Positions 49,278 to 58,421 of a DNA stretch of 64,000 nucleotides are shown one piece after another. Positions within the stretch are counted from its first letter, which is position 1, and the number at the start of each line of letters is the position of its first letter. The stretch is from assembly GCF_002902365.1 (NCBI RefSeq), contig NZ_PPQC01000044.1, positions 693 to 64,692 of the forward strand, given 5' to 3'. A program made the position numbers and the translations under genes. The notes beneath the pieces were generated by a model, which was given only the letters and a program-made list of their open reading frames with translations, made no database searches and had not been told where the DNA came from. Source of the DNA: Staphylococcus cohnii subsp. cohnii (GTDB taxonomy: Bacteria > Bacillota > Bacilli > Staphylococcales > Staphylococcaceae).

Positions 49278-50235
49278 AATTGTGTCTTCCTTTCATCAAT
49301 AAGATCAAGAAAATAATCGTGCCAAAGACACCAATTGTTAAACCAATATTTATTTCATATGGGTAGACAACAATCCTACCAATTATGTCAGAAAACATAA
49401 CAAATACCGCCCCTAACATTGCCGTGTGAGGTAATGCTTGCTTTAAGTGGTCACCTCTGAATATTGACACAATATTCGGAACAATTAGACCTAAAAATGG
49501 TAGTGTTCCTACTGTAACAACTACAAGTGCTGTTATAGTTGCAGTTATAAATAAACCAATATTTATTATTTTTTCATAGTTGACGCCTAAGTTATTACTA
49601 AAATCTTTTCCCATCCCTGCAATCGTAAAATGATTGGCGAATATATATGTAAGTATCAATAAAGGAATGCTTAAGTATAATATTTCATATCTACCGCTCG
49701 TAATGATGGCAAAGTTTCCGTTGAGCCAGTTACCTACACTTTGTACAGTATTGGTTCTTAGAGCAAGAAAAGTTGCTAAACTAGACACAATACCACCAAG
49801 CATAATACCTAAAAGTGGAATAAAAATAACATCAGTGAATCGTATATATTGAACTAATTTAACAAATAAAAATGTGCCACCAATACTTAATATCACCGCA
49901 AATATTAATTTAATAATAATGTTTTCTTGTGGAAAAAATATCATTGATATCAAAATGCCTAACTTTGCCCATTCCATAGTCCCTGCTGTCGTTGGACTCA
50001 CAAATTTATTTTGCATCATCTGCTGCATAATAAGGCCAGAAAGTGCTAAAGTGCTTCCAGATATTAATATACTTATTGTTCTAGGAATCCTACTAGACAC
50101 GATGATATTTAATTGTTCGGGCGTTAAATGAAAAATATCAGTAATTGATACTTTACTAACGCCTATAAATAAAGAAAGGATAGTTAAAAAGAATAAAATA
50201 ATAGCTAAGACAACACCATTGAGTAAAAATTTCAT
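49267..50235 (-). CDS. sstA: SstA, siderophore-iron permease
   Basis: The first gene of the operon, a FecCD permease of about nine membrane segments with LPFLGLIVPNIVSIFRGDHLK near residue 247, the ATPase-contacting loop region, and SRIPRTISILISGSTLALSG near 48. It pairs with SstB as a heterodimer. A Fur box 45 bp upstream of its start indicates iron repression of the unit. Confidence 0.92.
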   Translation of the reverse strand: MKFLLNGVVLAIILFFLTILSLFIGVSKVSITDIFHLTPEQLNIIVSSRIPRTISILISGSTLALSGLIMQQMMQNKFVSPTTAGTMEWAKLGILISMIFFPQENIIIKLIFAVILSIGGTFLFVKLVQYIRFTDVIFIPLLGIMLGGIVSSLATFLALRTNTVQSVGNWLNGNFAIITSGRYEILYLSIPLLILTYIFANHFTIAGMGKDFSNNLGVNYEKIINIGLFITATITALVVVTVGTLPFLGLIVPNIVSIFRGDHLKQALPHTAMLGAVFVMFSDIIGRIVVYPYEINIGLTIGVFGTIIFLILLMKGRHNYAN

Positions 50236-50279
50236 AGTGAGTAATTAATCCTTTCATAAACGTCATGTTTTATTGATTG

Positions 50280-50294
50280 TGATAATCATTATCA
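50280..50294. promoter_or_regulatory. Fur box of sstABCD
   Basis: TGATAATCATTATCA matches the core 7-1-7 Fur box palindrome, in the promoter region of the iron importer. Iron-dependent repression follows from this and the known Fur control of sst in S. aureus. Confidence 0.85.
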
Positions 50295-50570
50295 ATACCT
50301 GTAAGTTAAATTTTATCATCTTTGCATGTAAATTCAATAGCTATAACAGAGATTATCAAAACAATTCTCTATTTATGTCAAAATTTTCAAAATAAAAACA
50401 AAAACTTTTAGCCAAATGCATTTTTTAAATTTATGTATTTATAGAAATTTTTGACGTTTCAGTTGACAAACTAATTCAAATACTAAATAAAGTTAAATAC
50501 GTGCTTGAATTAATTGTATTGCATAAATGTGTAAAATATTAGTGCAACGCGCAAAACTTTAATAAATAAA

Positions 50571-50611
50571 AAACGTCAATCTCTATATAATTCCAATAGA
50601 AATTGACGTTT
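50571..50611 (-). terminator. nrdF terminator
   Basis: Arms AAACGTCAATCTCTAT (50571-50586) and ATAGAAATTGACGTTT (50596-50611), one mismatch, with a T run on the minus strand. Its stem is nearly that of the glycerate kinase terminator. Confidence 0.75.
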
Positions 50612-50691
50612 GTTGGTGATTAAAATTGATTTATATTTCATTCATCTGCTATTAATAACTTTTACATTATGATAGTTTAAGCAAATGTAAT

Positions 50692-51660
50692 TTAGTCTTC
50701 AAAAATAAAATCTTCATCTTGTAATGCTTCAACATTTAGCGCTAAAGTATAACCATCGCCTTTAACAGAGAAGAAATCATGGTTTTTTGTAGATGTGTCT
50801 AATGCATTTTCGATGATCGGATTAAATTCTCTTTCTTCAAAGTACGGATCAAATCCGAGGTTTGATAGTGCTTTGTTACCATTATATCTTACATAGTTAA
50901 GCACATCTTCAGTTAAACCGATATCATCATATAAAGATTGTGTATAAGAAACTTCGTTTTTATATAGTTCATCTAATAATTTATACATTTCTTGGTCTGC
51001 TTGCTGTTTTTCACTTTCAGACAATTCATTGCGTAAACTTTGTGCGTCCATACCAGTAAATACACCATGAATTGATTCATCTAATAAAATTTTACGAATA
51101 ATTTCTCCTGAAGTCGTCATTTTACCTTGTCCAGCTAAATATAATGGATAATAGAAACCAGAATAGAATAAAAATGTTTCTAGAAAAACACTTGATACAC
51201 GTGCAATATATTGATCATAAATAGATGCTTCTTTTCCCCATAATTTATGATAATTATTTACAATTTTATCCGATTTGAATTTCAAATGTGGTTCTTCTAG
51301 GACCCATTTATCTAATAAATAGTTTGTTTCGCTAGATGGCAATAGTGTTGTAAAGATGTGAGAATAACTTTTAGCATGAATTTGTTCCATCATCGCCATA
51401 AAGGAATAAACCGCTTTTTTACGTAAATCTGTAGTATGTAACATAATTAATGGCATACCATCATCTGCTTGGTGTGTATCCAAACCAGTTAAACCTGCCA
51501 ATGCCTTTTTAAATGCATTTTTTTCTTCATCAGATAATGTTTTCCAACTTGCAATATCTTTTGAAACTTTAAATTCAGTTTCTACCCACATTTGCGAAAT
51601 ATTTTGTCGCCAAAACATATTTGTCATATCTTCTTGAGTATTCCAATTGACTGCTTTCAT
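50692..51660 (-). CDS. nrdF: Class Ib ribonucleotide reductase beta subunit
   Basis: The radical-bearing subunit, supplying a dimanganese or diiron tyrosyl radical to NrdE. Metal-ligand motifs include MEQIHAKSYS near residue 97 (Glu, His) and a second set in the LLDESIHGVFTG helix near 193; the C-terminal tail (EDEDFIFED-like) binds the alpha subunit. At 322 aa it has family size. It lies 236 bp after nrdE with a hairpin between, so its expression may be partly independent. Confidence 0.95.
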   Translation of the reverse strand: MKAVNWNTQEDMTNMFWRQNISQMWVETEFKVSKDIASWKTLSDEEKNAFKKALAGLTGLDTHQADDGMPLIMLHTTDLRKKAVYSFMAMMEQIHAKSYSHIFTTLLPSSETNYLLDKWVLEEPHLKFKSDKIVNNYHKLWGKEASIYDQYIARVSSVFLETFLFYSGFYYPLYLAGQGKMTTSGEIIRKILLDESIHGVFTGMDAQSLRNELSESEKQQADQEMYKLLDELYKNEVSYTQSLYDDIGLTEDVLNYVRYNGNKALSNLGFDPYFEEREFNPIIENALDTSTKNHDFFSVKGDGYTLALNVEALQDEDFIFED

Positions 51661-51714
51661 TTAGATAATTCCCCTATCTAGTAAATATTTGTTTAATTTA
51701 TAAAACACAGAAAG

Positions 51715-51753
51715 TGGGACAGAAATCTAAATATATTTTTAGATTTTCTATCC
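51715..51753 (-). terminator. Hairpin between nrdE and nrdF
   Basis: GTGGGACAGAAATCTAAA pairs with TTTAGATTTTCTATCCC with a few mismatches. It belongs to the staphylococcal GGGACAGAAAT hairpin type. No long T run follows on the minus strand, so partial termination or mRNA processing is more likely than a full stop. Confidence 0.5.
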
Positions 51754-51896
51754 CTTTGCATAAGTGACTATATTTCTCTAATGTCGATACACTTTGATTT
51801 AAATGACATTCACTTAATGCCTCACCTTTTTGTATTTAAAACAGATGCGTTATTTCAAGATTCATAGATCTTTTTCATTAATTAAAAAGTTTCGTT

Positions 51897-54002
51897 TTAT
51901 ATTGCACAGCTTGTACATTCTTCAACACTTAATAATTTATTTCTAGTGTAATATAAAGATTTCAATCCTTTATGATGTGCATAAACATATAATCTAGATA
52001 ATTCACGTGTTGATATCTCTGAATTTACATAAAGAATTGTAGAAATACCTTGGTCCACATGTGTTTGGATCGTAGCTATTAAATCAATTAATTTCATTTG
52101 ATCAGTATTAAATGCAGATTTATAGTACCACATTGTTTCTGGTGATAAGAAAGGCATTGGATAAAACGTTTCTGCATTACCATAAGTACGACGTTCAATT
52201 TGATCAACTATCGGCATAACTGAACTTGTCGCATTTTGTACATAAGAAATACTTTGTGTTGGTGCAATCGCTAAACGATATGCATGGAATAAACCGTGAG
52301 TTTCAACTTCTTTTTGTAATGCTTTCCAATCTTCAGGTGTAGGAATTTCTAAGCCTTCAAATAATTTACGTACTTTTTCATATTTTGGTGCAAATGTTTG
52401 CGAAGTGTAAAACTCAAAATATTTACCATTCGCATAATCTGTCTTATCAAAGTCTTTAAATGTTTCTTGTCTATCTTTTGCAATTTCCATGGATCTTTCA
52501 ATTGAATAGTAGTTCATCATCATGAAGAATATGTTAGCAAAATCTTTTGCTTCTTCAGATTCATAACCAATTTTATTTTTAGCAAGATAACCATGTAAAT
52601 TCATAACGCCTAATCCAACTGAATGTAACTCGCTATTAGCTTTTCTAACACCTGGCGCATTTTGAATATTTGCTTCATCACTAACCACTGTCAATGCATC
52701 CATACCTGTATGCACTGAATCTTTGAATTTACCTGATTCCATAACATTAACAATATTTAAAGATCCTAAGTTACAAGATATATCACGCTTGATGTCATCT
52801 TCTGTACCGTAGTCATTAATAATAGATGTTTCTTGTAATTGGAAGATTTCTGTACATAAATTACTCATTTTAATTTGACCAATATTAGAGTTAGGATGTA
52901 CTTTATTCGCATTATCTTTAAACATTAGATAAGGATAACCAGATTGTAGCTGTGTTTGTGCAATCATATTTAGCATTTCACGAGCGTCTTTTTTCTTTTT
53001 ATCAACATTTGGATTGGCTACTAAACTTTCATAGTATTCATCTAAATTAATATCATCTAACGTTACACCATATTCATTATAAACTGTATGCGGTGCAAAC
53101 ATATAAAAGTCTTTACCTTCTTTTGCCAACTCAAAGAATTTTGAAGGTACAATTAAACCAGTAGAAATAGTAGATAATCGCAAATCTTCATCTGCGTTAA
53201 CTTTTTTAGTATCTAAAAATTCTTCTACATCATAATGGAAAATATTTAAGTACACCGCACCAGCACCAGGACGCTGTCCTAATTGGTCTGCATAGCTAAA
53301 GCCACCTTCAAGAGATTTAGCAACAGGTAATACGCCTTTTGCTACACCTTTAATGCCTTTAATCGCTTCTCCTCTTGCACGCAATTTAGATAGGTTGATA
53401 GCAACACCGCCGCCAATTTTACTTAATTGTTTTGCAGTAGAATCTATAAAATTGATTGAATTTAAACTGTCGTCAACTTCTAATAAGAAACATGACACGA
53501 GCTCACCACGACGCGCACGTCCCGCATTTAAAAATGTTGGCGTTGCTGGTTGGTAACGTTGTTCAATCATAGCTGAAATAAGTTGTCTAGCTGTCGGTTT
53601 ATGACCATTTGCTAAATAAAGTGCAACAATCACAACATGTTGCTTATAATCTTCTAAGAATTGTGTTTTATCATTTGTCTTTAGCGCATAATCTTTAAAG
53701 AATTTACTGGCCGACATATAACTTGCAAAACGAAAGTCTATACTTTTAGCATAATCTGTAATTTCTTGTAAATCTGCTTCTGAATATTTTTCAAAAACAT
53801 CAAAATAAAAATCGTTATCTACAAGATAGCGTAAACGTTCAATTTCAGTATCAAAATAGATTGTCTTATCTTGAATCTCTTCTAAATAAACTGCCAGTGC
53901 TTCTTGATCCTTTTCCAAATTAAAGAAACCATTATCTTTTCGTTTTGTAACCTCATTATTTAATTCAATATGATTGTATTTCTTCTCGTCCATAATCTTC
54001 AT
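51897..54002 (-). CDS. nrdE: Class Ib ribonucleotide reductase alpha subunit
   Basis: The catalytic subunit reducing ribonucleoside diphosphates. The barrel contains [18 protein letters not shown] near residue 200, the active-site NLCTEIF near 375, and tyrosines relaying the radical near the C-terminus; the tail CTSC is the redox pair reduced by NrdH. At 701 aa it lacks an N-terminal ATP cone, as in class Ib. The ATG at 54002 aligns with homologue starts and overlaps the nrdI end by 38 nt, so the ten-codon extension is rejected. Confidence 0.96.
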   Translation of the reverse strand: MKIMDEKKYNHIELNNEVTKRKDNGFFNLEKDQEALAVYLEEIQDKTIYFDTEIERLRYLVDNDFYFDVFEKYSEADLQEITDYAKSIDFRFASYMSASKFFKDYALKTNDKTQFLEDYKQHVVIVALYLANGHKPTARQLISAMIEQRYQPATPTFLNAGRARRGELVSCFLLEVDDSLNSINFIDSTAKQLSKIGGGVAINLSKLRARGEAIKGIKGVAKGVLPVAKSLEGGFSYADQLGQRPGAGAVYLNIFHYDVEEFLDTKKVNADEDLRLSTISTGLIVPSKFFELAKEGKDFYMFAPHTVYNEYGVTLDDINLDEYYESLVANPNVDKKKKDAREMLNMIAQTQLQSGYPYLMFKDNANKVHPNSNIGQIKMSNLCTEIFQLQETSIINDYGTEDDIKRDISCNLGSLNIVNVMESGKFKDSVHTGMDALTVVSDEANIQNAPGVRKANSELHSVGLGVMNLHGYLAKNKIGYESEEAKDFANIFFMMMNYYSIERSMEIAKDRQETFKDFDKTDYANGKYFEFYTSQTFAPKYEKVRKLFEGLEIPTPEDWKALQKEVETHGLFHAYRLAIAPTQSISYVQNATSSVMPIVDQIERRTYGNAETFYPMPFLSPETMWYYKSAFNTDQMKLIDLIATIQTHVDQGISTILYVNSEISTRELSRLYVYAHHKGLKSLYYTRNKLLSVEECTSCAI

Positions 54003-54363
54003 TGAAATTTCCCACCTTATCTTTAAATTCATTTATATCGTCTGCAGTGCCCTGTACTTCAAACTTCAATAATAGTGGAACTTGATATCGTTCCGAAATT
54101 GATCGTCCAGCTTTTGCGAAATTTTGTCCCCAGTTACGATTTCCGCTTGCTGCAACAGCTTTTAACAAATCATCATTCACATCTAAAAACATTTGAACTG
54201 GTTGGGGTACCTCACCAAATCCTATTGTTCCAGTGACCAAAACGAATGGTTCCTCTATTCTCTCTGAACAATTATTTTGCGTGATTTCCATAACATTTGT
54301 CAGTTCGGTTTTTTTTATAAATCTGCGCACATTGCCGGAAAACGAAAAATATACCACTTTCAT
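53965..54363 (-). CDS. nrdI: NrdI, flavodoxin-like RNR activator
   Basis: A flavodoxin that supplies oxidant for assembly of the dimanganese-tyrosyl cofactor in NrdF. FMN-binding [12 protein letters not shown] lies at residues 5-16, [10 protein letters not shown] near 47, and [13 protein letters not shown] near 78. At 132 aa it is typical. It is the first gene of nrdI-nrdE-nrdF, behind two NrdR boxes. Confidence 0.95.
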   Translation of the reverse strand: MKVVYFSFSGNVRRFIKKTELTNVMEITQNNCSERIEEPFVLVTGTIGFGEVPQPVQMFLDVNDDLLKAVAASGNRNWGQNFAKAGRSISERYQVPLLLKFEVQGTADDINEFKDKVGNFNEDYGREEIQSY

Positions 54364-54617
54364 TGGATCACCTTCTTTCTAATAGATATACGTAAGTTGG
54401 AAAATCAAAAAATGTAAGGCTTTCGAGGTGTTATTATTTGAATGTGTTTTAAATGATTGAAGTAACCACTATATATAGTAACTAGTAAATCTATAAGTAG
54501 GTATGTAAAAACTCAACATTTAAGTATTAATGCCTTATTTGTCATTATTCAAAGCCTAAAACTGTGTGATTTTACTTAAAATTTGATTTATTATAAATAA
54601 ATTGACCACATACTAAA

Positions 54618-54633
54618 ACACAATATATTGTGT
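54618..54633. promoter_or_regulatory. NrdR box 1
   Basis: ACACAATATATTGTGT is a perfect palindrome matching the NrdR box consensus upstream of nrdI. NrdR represses RNR genes when dATP is plentiful. Confidence 0.88.
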
Positions 54634-54649
54634 TTAGTCCTGGCCAGAA

Positions 54650-54665
54650 ATACTATATTATGTGT
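54650..54665. promoter_or_regulatory. NrdR box 2
   Basis: ATACTATATTATGTGT, a weaker copy centred exactly 32 bp from box 1, three helical turns, the usual spacing of paired NrdR boxes. Confidence 0.78.
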
Positions 54666-54954
54666 TTCATTATACATAACTCATCGCCTTATTAAAAGTC
54701 TTTAATTTATGACAAAACGATGAAAACAGTATGAAAATGGCACCAATTCAACTTTAAAATCAATTTAAAAAATTAAAAAAATATTTTTGTCTTTTTTAGA
54801 GTCTCAATGCTTGCTTTTTTTAATTTTTTCTTAAGCCTTGATATACCTGCATTACTTCATCTATCCTCATATATATTGCGCTTCATCTATTATATTTTTA
54901 AACTAATTACTATGCTAAATTACTTTTAAGTTTCTCGATTATATACTCTCCAAC

Positions 54955-54968
54955 AGAACGTTTGTTCG
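54955..54968. promoter_or_regulatory. LexA-like box upstream of the EamA-queF unit
   Basis: AGAACGTTTGTTCG fits GAAC-N4-GTTC with one consensus edge base changed. It lies about 100 bp before the EamA start. It may be a true SOS box or a chance palindrome. Confidence 0.4.
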
Positions 54969-55067
54969 TATATCGTTTTAATATATTTCTACTTTGATTT
55001 CAAGCATATATACATTTTCTAATTAACTATGCTAATATAGATACGTTAAAATTTTAAAATTGAGGCG

Positions 55068-55961
55068 ATGTATGTGAATCCAAAAGTAAAAGGTATTATT
55101 GCTATTCTAATTTCTGCAGTTGGCTTTAGCTTTATGTCTGTTTTTTTTAGATTAGCTGGAGATCTCCCTGTCTTTCAAAAATCATTGGCAAGAAACCTCG
55201 TGGCGATGTTTATACCTTTGTATTTTATATTTAAATATAAGCAACCACTTTTTGGTAAATTAAGTAGTCAGCCTTTATTAATATCTCGTTCTGCGCTTGG
55301 CTTGATTGGCGTTTTATTAAATATATATGCCATCGACCATATGATACTCAGTGATGCAGACACATTAATGAAATTAAATCCATTTTGGACGATACTACTT
55401 AGTTTAATTTTCCTAAATGAAAAAGTACGCAACTACCAAGTTTTTGCTATGATTATAGCCATTTTGGGTATGCTATTCGTTGTAAAACCTGAGTTTTCAT
55501 CATCAATGATACCAGCGATTGGTGGATTGTTATCAGGTATCTTCGCAGCAAGTGCCTACACTTGTGTTAGAGCATTAAGTAGCAGAGAAGCACCTTATAC
55601 GATTGTTTTTTATTTTTCTTTCTTTTCTATAATAGTTCTCATTCCATTTACGATTTTTACATTCGAACCAATGTCTGTCATGCAAGTTGTTTATTTAATT
55701 GGTGCTGGCTTAGCTGCAGCTGCTGGTCAAATAGGTATTACTTTAGCATATAGTTTTGCACCAGCAAAAGATATTTCAATATTTACGTACGCATCTATTA
55801 TTTTCACTGCGTTATTTGGTTTTATTTTATTTGGCGAATCACCAGATTTCTATGCAATTTTAGGTTACATCATTATCATTGGTGCAAGTTACTATATGTT
55901 TGAAAAAGCAAGACGCCAACCGCTAACAATTCAGAAAAAAGAACAAAAATCTAAATATTAA
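55068..55961 (+). CDS. EamA-family transporter (297 aa)
   Basis: A drug/metabolite-superfamily carrier with ten transmembrane segments in two EamA halves (about 8-140 and 150-285), cytoplasmic basic tail ([18 protein letters not shown]). Landmarks are [17 protein letters not shown] near residue 26 and [11 protein letters not shown] near 137. Substrate unknown. Only 13 bp separate it from queF, so a queuosine-precursor or related substrate is possible by association. Confidence 0.85.
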   Translation: MYVNPKVKGIIAILISAVGFSFMSVFFRLAGDLPVFQKSLARNLVAMFIPLYFIFKYKQPLFGKLSSQPLLISRSALGLIGVLLNIYAIDHMILSDADTLMKLNPFWTILLSLIFLNEKVRNYQVFAMIIAILGMLFVVKPEFSSSMIPAIGGLLSGIFAASAYTCVRALSSREAPYTIVFYFSFFSIIVLIPFTIFTFEPMSVMQVVYLIGAGLAAAAGQIGITLAYSFAPAKDISIFTYASIIFTALFGFILFGESPDFYAILGYIIIIGASYYMFEKARRQPLTIQKKEQKSKY

Positions 55962-55974
55962 AGGAGCAATTACG

Positions 55975-56475
55975 ATGTCTGAAGGACGTAAACAAGAAGA
56001 TTTAAATGACATTACTTTACTAGGAAACCAAAACAATAAATATGATTTTGATTATCGACCAGATGTATTGGAATCATTTGATAATAAACATCCAGGCCGT
56101 GATTATTTTGTTAAATTTAATTGCCCTGAGTTCACATCTTTATGCCCTATTACAGGTCAACCTGATTTTGCTACAATTTATATTTCTTATATCCCAAATA
56201 TTAAAATGGTAGAATCTAAATCATTAAAATTATATTTATTTAGCTTTAGAAATCATGGTGATTTTCATGAGGATTGTATGAATATTATTATGAATGATCT
56301 CATCGACTTAATGGATCCCCATTATATAGAAGTTTGGGGCAAATTCACACCTCGTGGTGGTATATCTATAGACCCTTATACAAATTATGGCCGTCCTGAC
56401 AGTAAATATGAAAAAATGGCAGAACATCGTTTAATGAATCATGACCTCTATCCAGAAAAAATAGATAATCGTTAA
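55975..56475 (+). CDS. queF: NADPH-dependent 7-cyano-7-deazaguanine reductase
   Basis: A tunnel-fold enzyme reducing preQ0 to preQ1 for queuosine in tRNA. The catalytic cysteine is in [18 protein letters not shown] (about residue 58), the Asp follows in the same motif, and the NADPH motif [13 protein letters not shown] lies near 80. At 166 aa it is the short unimodular form. It follows the EamA gene with GGAGC and ends in a terminator. Confidence 0.95.
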   Translation: MSEGRKQEDLNDITLLGNQNNKYDFDYRPDVLESFDNKHPGRDYFVKFNCPEFTSLCPITGQPDFATIYISYIPNIKMVESKSLKLYLFSFRNHGDFHEDCMNIIMNDLIDLMDPHYIEVWGKFTPRGGISIDPYTNYGRPDSKYEKMAEHRLMNHDLYPEKIDNR

Positions 56476-56490
56476 TTTATTCCTACTATG

Positions 56491-56530
56491 AATAATCCAC
56501 TCGAACTAAAAATAATTCGTGTGGATTATT
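56491..56530 (+). terminator. queF terminator
   Basis: Arms AATAATCCACTCGAA (56491-56505) and TTCGTGTGGATTATT (56516-56530), one mismatch, followed by a T run, 16 bp after the stop. Confidence 0.85.
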
Positions 56531-56654
56531 TTTTTATTTATTTCATTTAGATATTAAAACGCTTACTTATATAATTTTGTACTATTGATATATACACTTG
56601 TTATTTAAGTGAAAACATTATAAAATAAATCCAACCATTTAGGGGAGGGAAATT

Positions 56655-58169
56655 ATGAAACAGATAAGTTACACGCACGAGGAAATTATGAAAAGTACTC
56701 CGAGAAAGGGGTTTTTCGGACATCCAAAAGGACTAGGTACACTGTTTTTCACTGAATTTTGGGAGAGATTCAGTTATTATGGTATGAAAGCGATACTAAT
56801 ATATTATCTTTATTATAGTGTGGCTGAGGGTGGTTTCGGTTTAAGTCAAGCCGTGGCAATGCAAATTGTCGCAATTTACGGAACTTTAATTTATATGTCA
56901 GGTGTTATTGGGGCATGGATTGCAGATCGGATAACCGGGACACAAAGCGCTGTCTTCTACGGTGGATTCTTGATCATGATCGGGCATATTTTATTGTCCT
57001 TACCTAATAATTTAACATTAGTAATGGTTGCGCTCGCAGTCATCATTGCAGGTACTGGTCTATTAAAGCCAAATATTTCATCAACTGTTGGTGAACTGTA
57101 TGATCGTAATGATGTAAGACGAGACGCTGCATTCACATTATTCTATATGGGTATTAATTTCGGTAGTTTATTTGCGCCATTACTTACAGGTTATTTACAA
57201 ACTAGAGTGAGTTTCCATGCAGGTTTCTTAGTAGCTGCTATCGGTATGTTCTGTGGCTTAGTAGTATATGCACTAAAACGTAAAGTGAATTTAGGTTTGG
57301 CTGGTCGTAACGTGCCGAATCCTTTAACTAAACCAGAAATCAAAAAGTTCGTATTATTTAGTTTAGGTATTGTTGTATTATTTTTAGCATATTTATTAAT
57401 TCTACATTTAAATAATGCCTTAAGCTTAGAAAACTTTAGCTTTTTAATTACCATTTTAGGTATCGTATTACCAATCTACTTGTTTATTAATATGATTTTA
57501 CATAAAGACGTTACGAAAGATGAGCGTTCACGTGTATATAGTTACATACCATTGTATATTACATCTGTTGCTTTTTGGATGATACAAGAACAAGGGTCAA
57601 CGATTCTCGCAACATTTGCAGATAAAAAGACACAACTCGAAATGTCTGTATTAACGAATGGGTTAATTGATTTTTCAATTCCTGCCTCATGGGCACAATC
57701 TTTAAATCCATTGTTTATTATTCTCTTAGCGCCAGTCTTTGCAACGCTATGGGTTAAATTAGGTAAAAAGAATCCGCCTACAGTACATAAATTTGCCTAT
57801 GGCGCAATTATCGCTGGGTTATCCTATCTAGTCATGATTATTCCATTAGCTACAGGCAATGACTTAATAAACCCATTATGGCTTGTACTCAGTTTCTTAT
57901 TAATTACTATCGGTGAACTTTGTATATCTCCAGTCGGTTTATCAACTACTACAAAGCTAGCACCAGTCACATTCACGGCGCGTATGATGAGCTTGTGGAT
58001 GTTAAGTAACGCAACAGCACAGGGCCTCAATGCTCAACTTGTGGTTGTATACACAAAAATGGATCAAAGTGATTACTTTATGTATTCAGGATTAGTTGCA
58101 GTTGTTATCGGCGTTATATTATTGATTATTTCACCAAAAGTAAAACGTGCAATGAAAGGTATATATTAA
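56655..58169 (+). CDS. POT-family di/tripeptide transporter (504 aa)
   Basis: A proton-coupled oligopeptide transporter with 14 membrane segments. POT motifs are GTLFFTEFWERFSYYGMKA (the ExxERFxYYG proton/peptide motif, about 27-45), ADRITGTQSAVFYGG near 90 and FTLFYMGINFGSLFAPLLTG near 160. The start has GGGGAGGG upstream. It is the first of two homologous transporters in tandem. Confidence 0.92.
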   Translation: MKQISYTHEEIMKSTPRKGFFGHPKGLGTLFFTEFWERFSYYGMKAILIYYLYYSVAEGGFGLSQAVAMQIVAIYGTLIYMSGVIGAWIADRITGTQSAVFYGGFLIMIGHILLSLPNNLTLVMVALAVIIAGTGLLKPNISSTVGELYDRNDVRRDAAFTLFYMGINFGSLFAPLLTGYLQTRVSFHAGFLVAAIGMFCGLVVYALKRKVNLGLAGRNVPNPLTKPEIKKFVLFSLGIVVLFLAYLLILHLNNALSLENFSFLITILGIVLPIYLFINMILHKDVTKDERSRVYSYIPLYITSVAFWMIQEQGSTILATFADKKTQLEMSVLTNGLIDFSIPASWAQSLNPLFIILLAPVFATLWVKLGKKNPPTVHKFAYGAIIAGLSYLVMIIPLATGNDLINPLWLVLSFLLITIGELCISPVGLSTTTKLAPVTFTARMMSLWMLSNATAQGLNAQLVVVYTKMDQSDYFMYSGLVAVVIGVILLIISPKVKRAMKGIY

Positions 58170-58198
58170 TCACTTAAACGATAATATTTTTTAATAAG

Positions 58199-58234
58199 CA
58201 ATATAGAGATCTGATTTCAAAGATTTCTATATTG
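58199..58234 (+). terminator. Terminator after the first POT gene
   Basis: Perfect 9-bp arms CAATATAGA (58199-58207) and TCTATATTG (58226-58234), followed by TTTATTTTTTG. Confidence 0.7.
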
Positions 58235-58421
58235 TTTATTTTTTGTAAAAATACACTGTCGTCAATTTAAATATCCTTAAATAAAAATTTATGCTTATAT
58301 ACAGTGATAATAAATCAGAATATTTTGAATATTGTTGTTTTGAGAATATTATTGAAATTTAATTTAATTAAGCGTAAAATCATTTTTATACATTCTTATA
58401 GGGAGTATGAAAGGACGGGGA

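Larger units (their letters stand above)
50236..50691. other. sst promoter region and nrdF terminator
   Basis: 456 bp without a gene. The left part has the Fur box (50280-50294), the right the nrdF terminator (50571-50611); the rest is AT-rich. Confidence 0.55.
54364..55067. other. nrd promoter region and upstream region of the EamA gene
   Basis: 704 bp without a gene. It has two NrdR boxes (54618-54665), a long AT-rich middle and a LexA-like palindrome (54955-54968). I saw no preQ1 riboswitch or small RNA. Confidence 0.55.

Noticed and set aside
54364..55067. A preQ1 riboswitch upstream of EamA-queF
   Set aside because: No short stem with the A-rich tail and anti-SD pairing of that class was visible.
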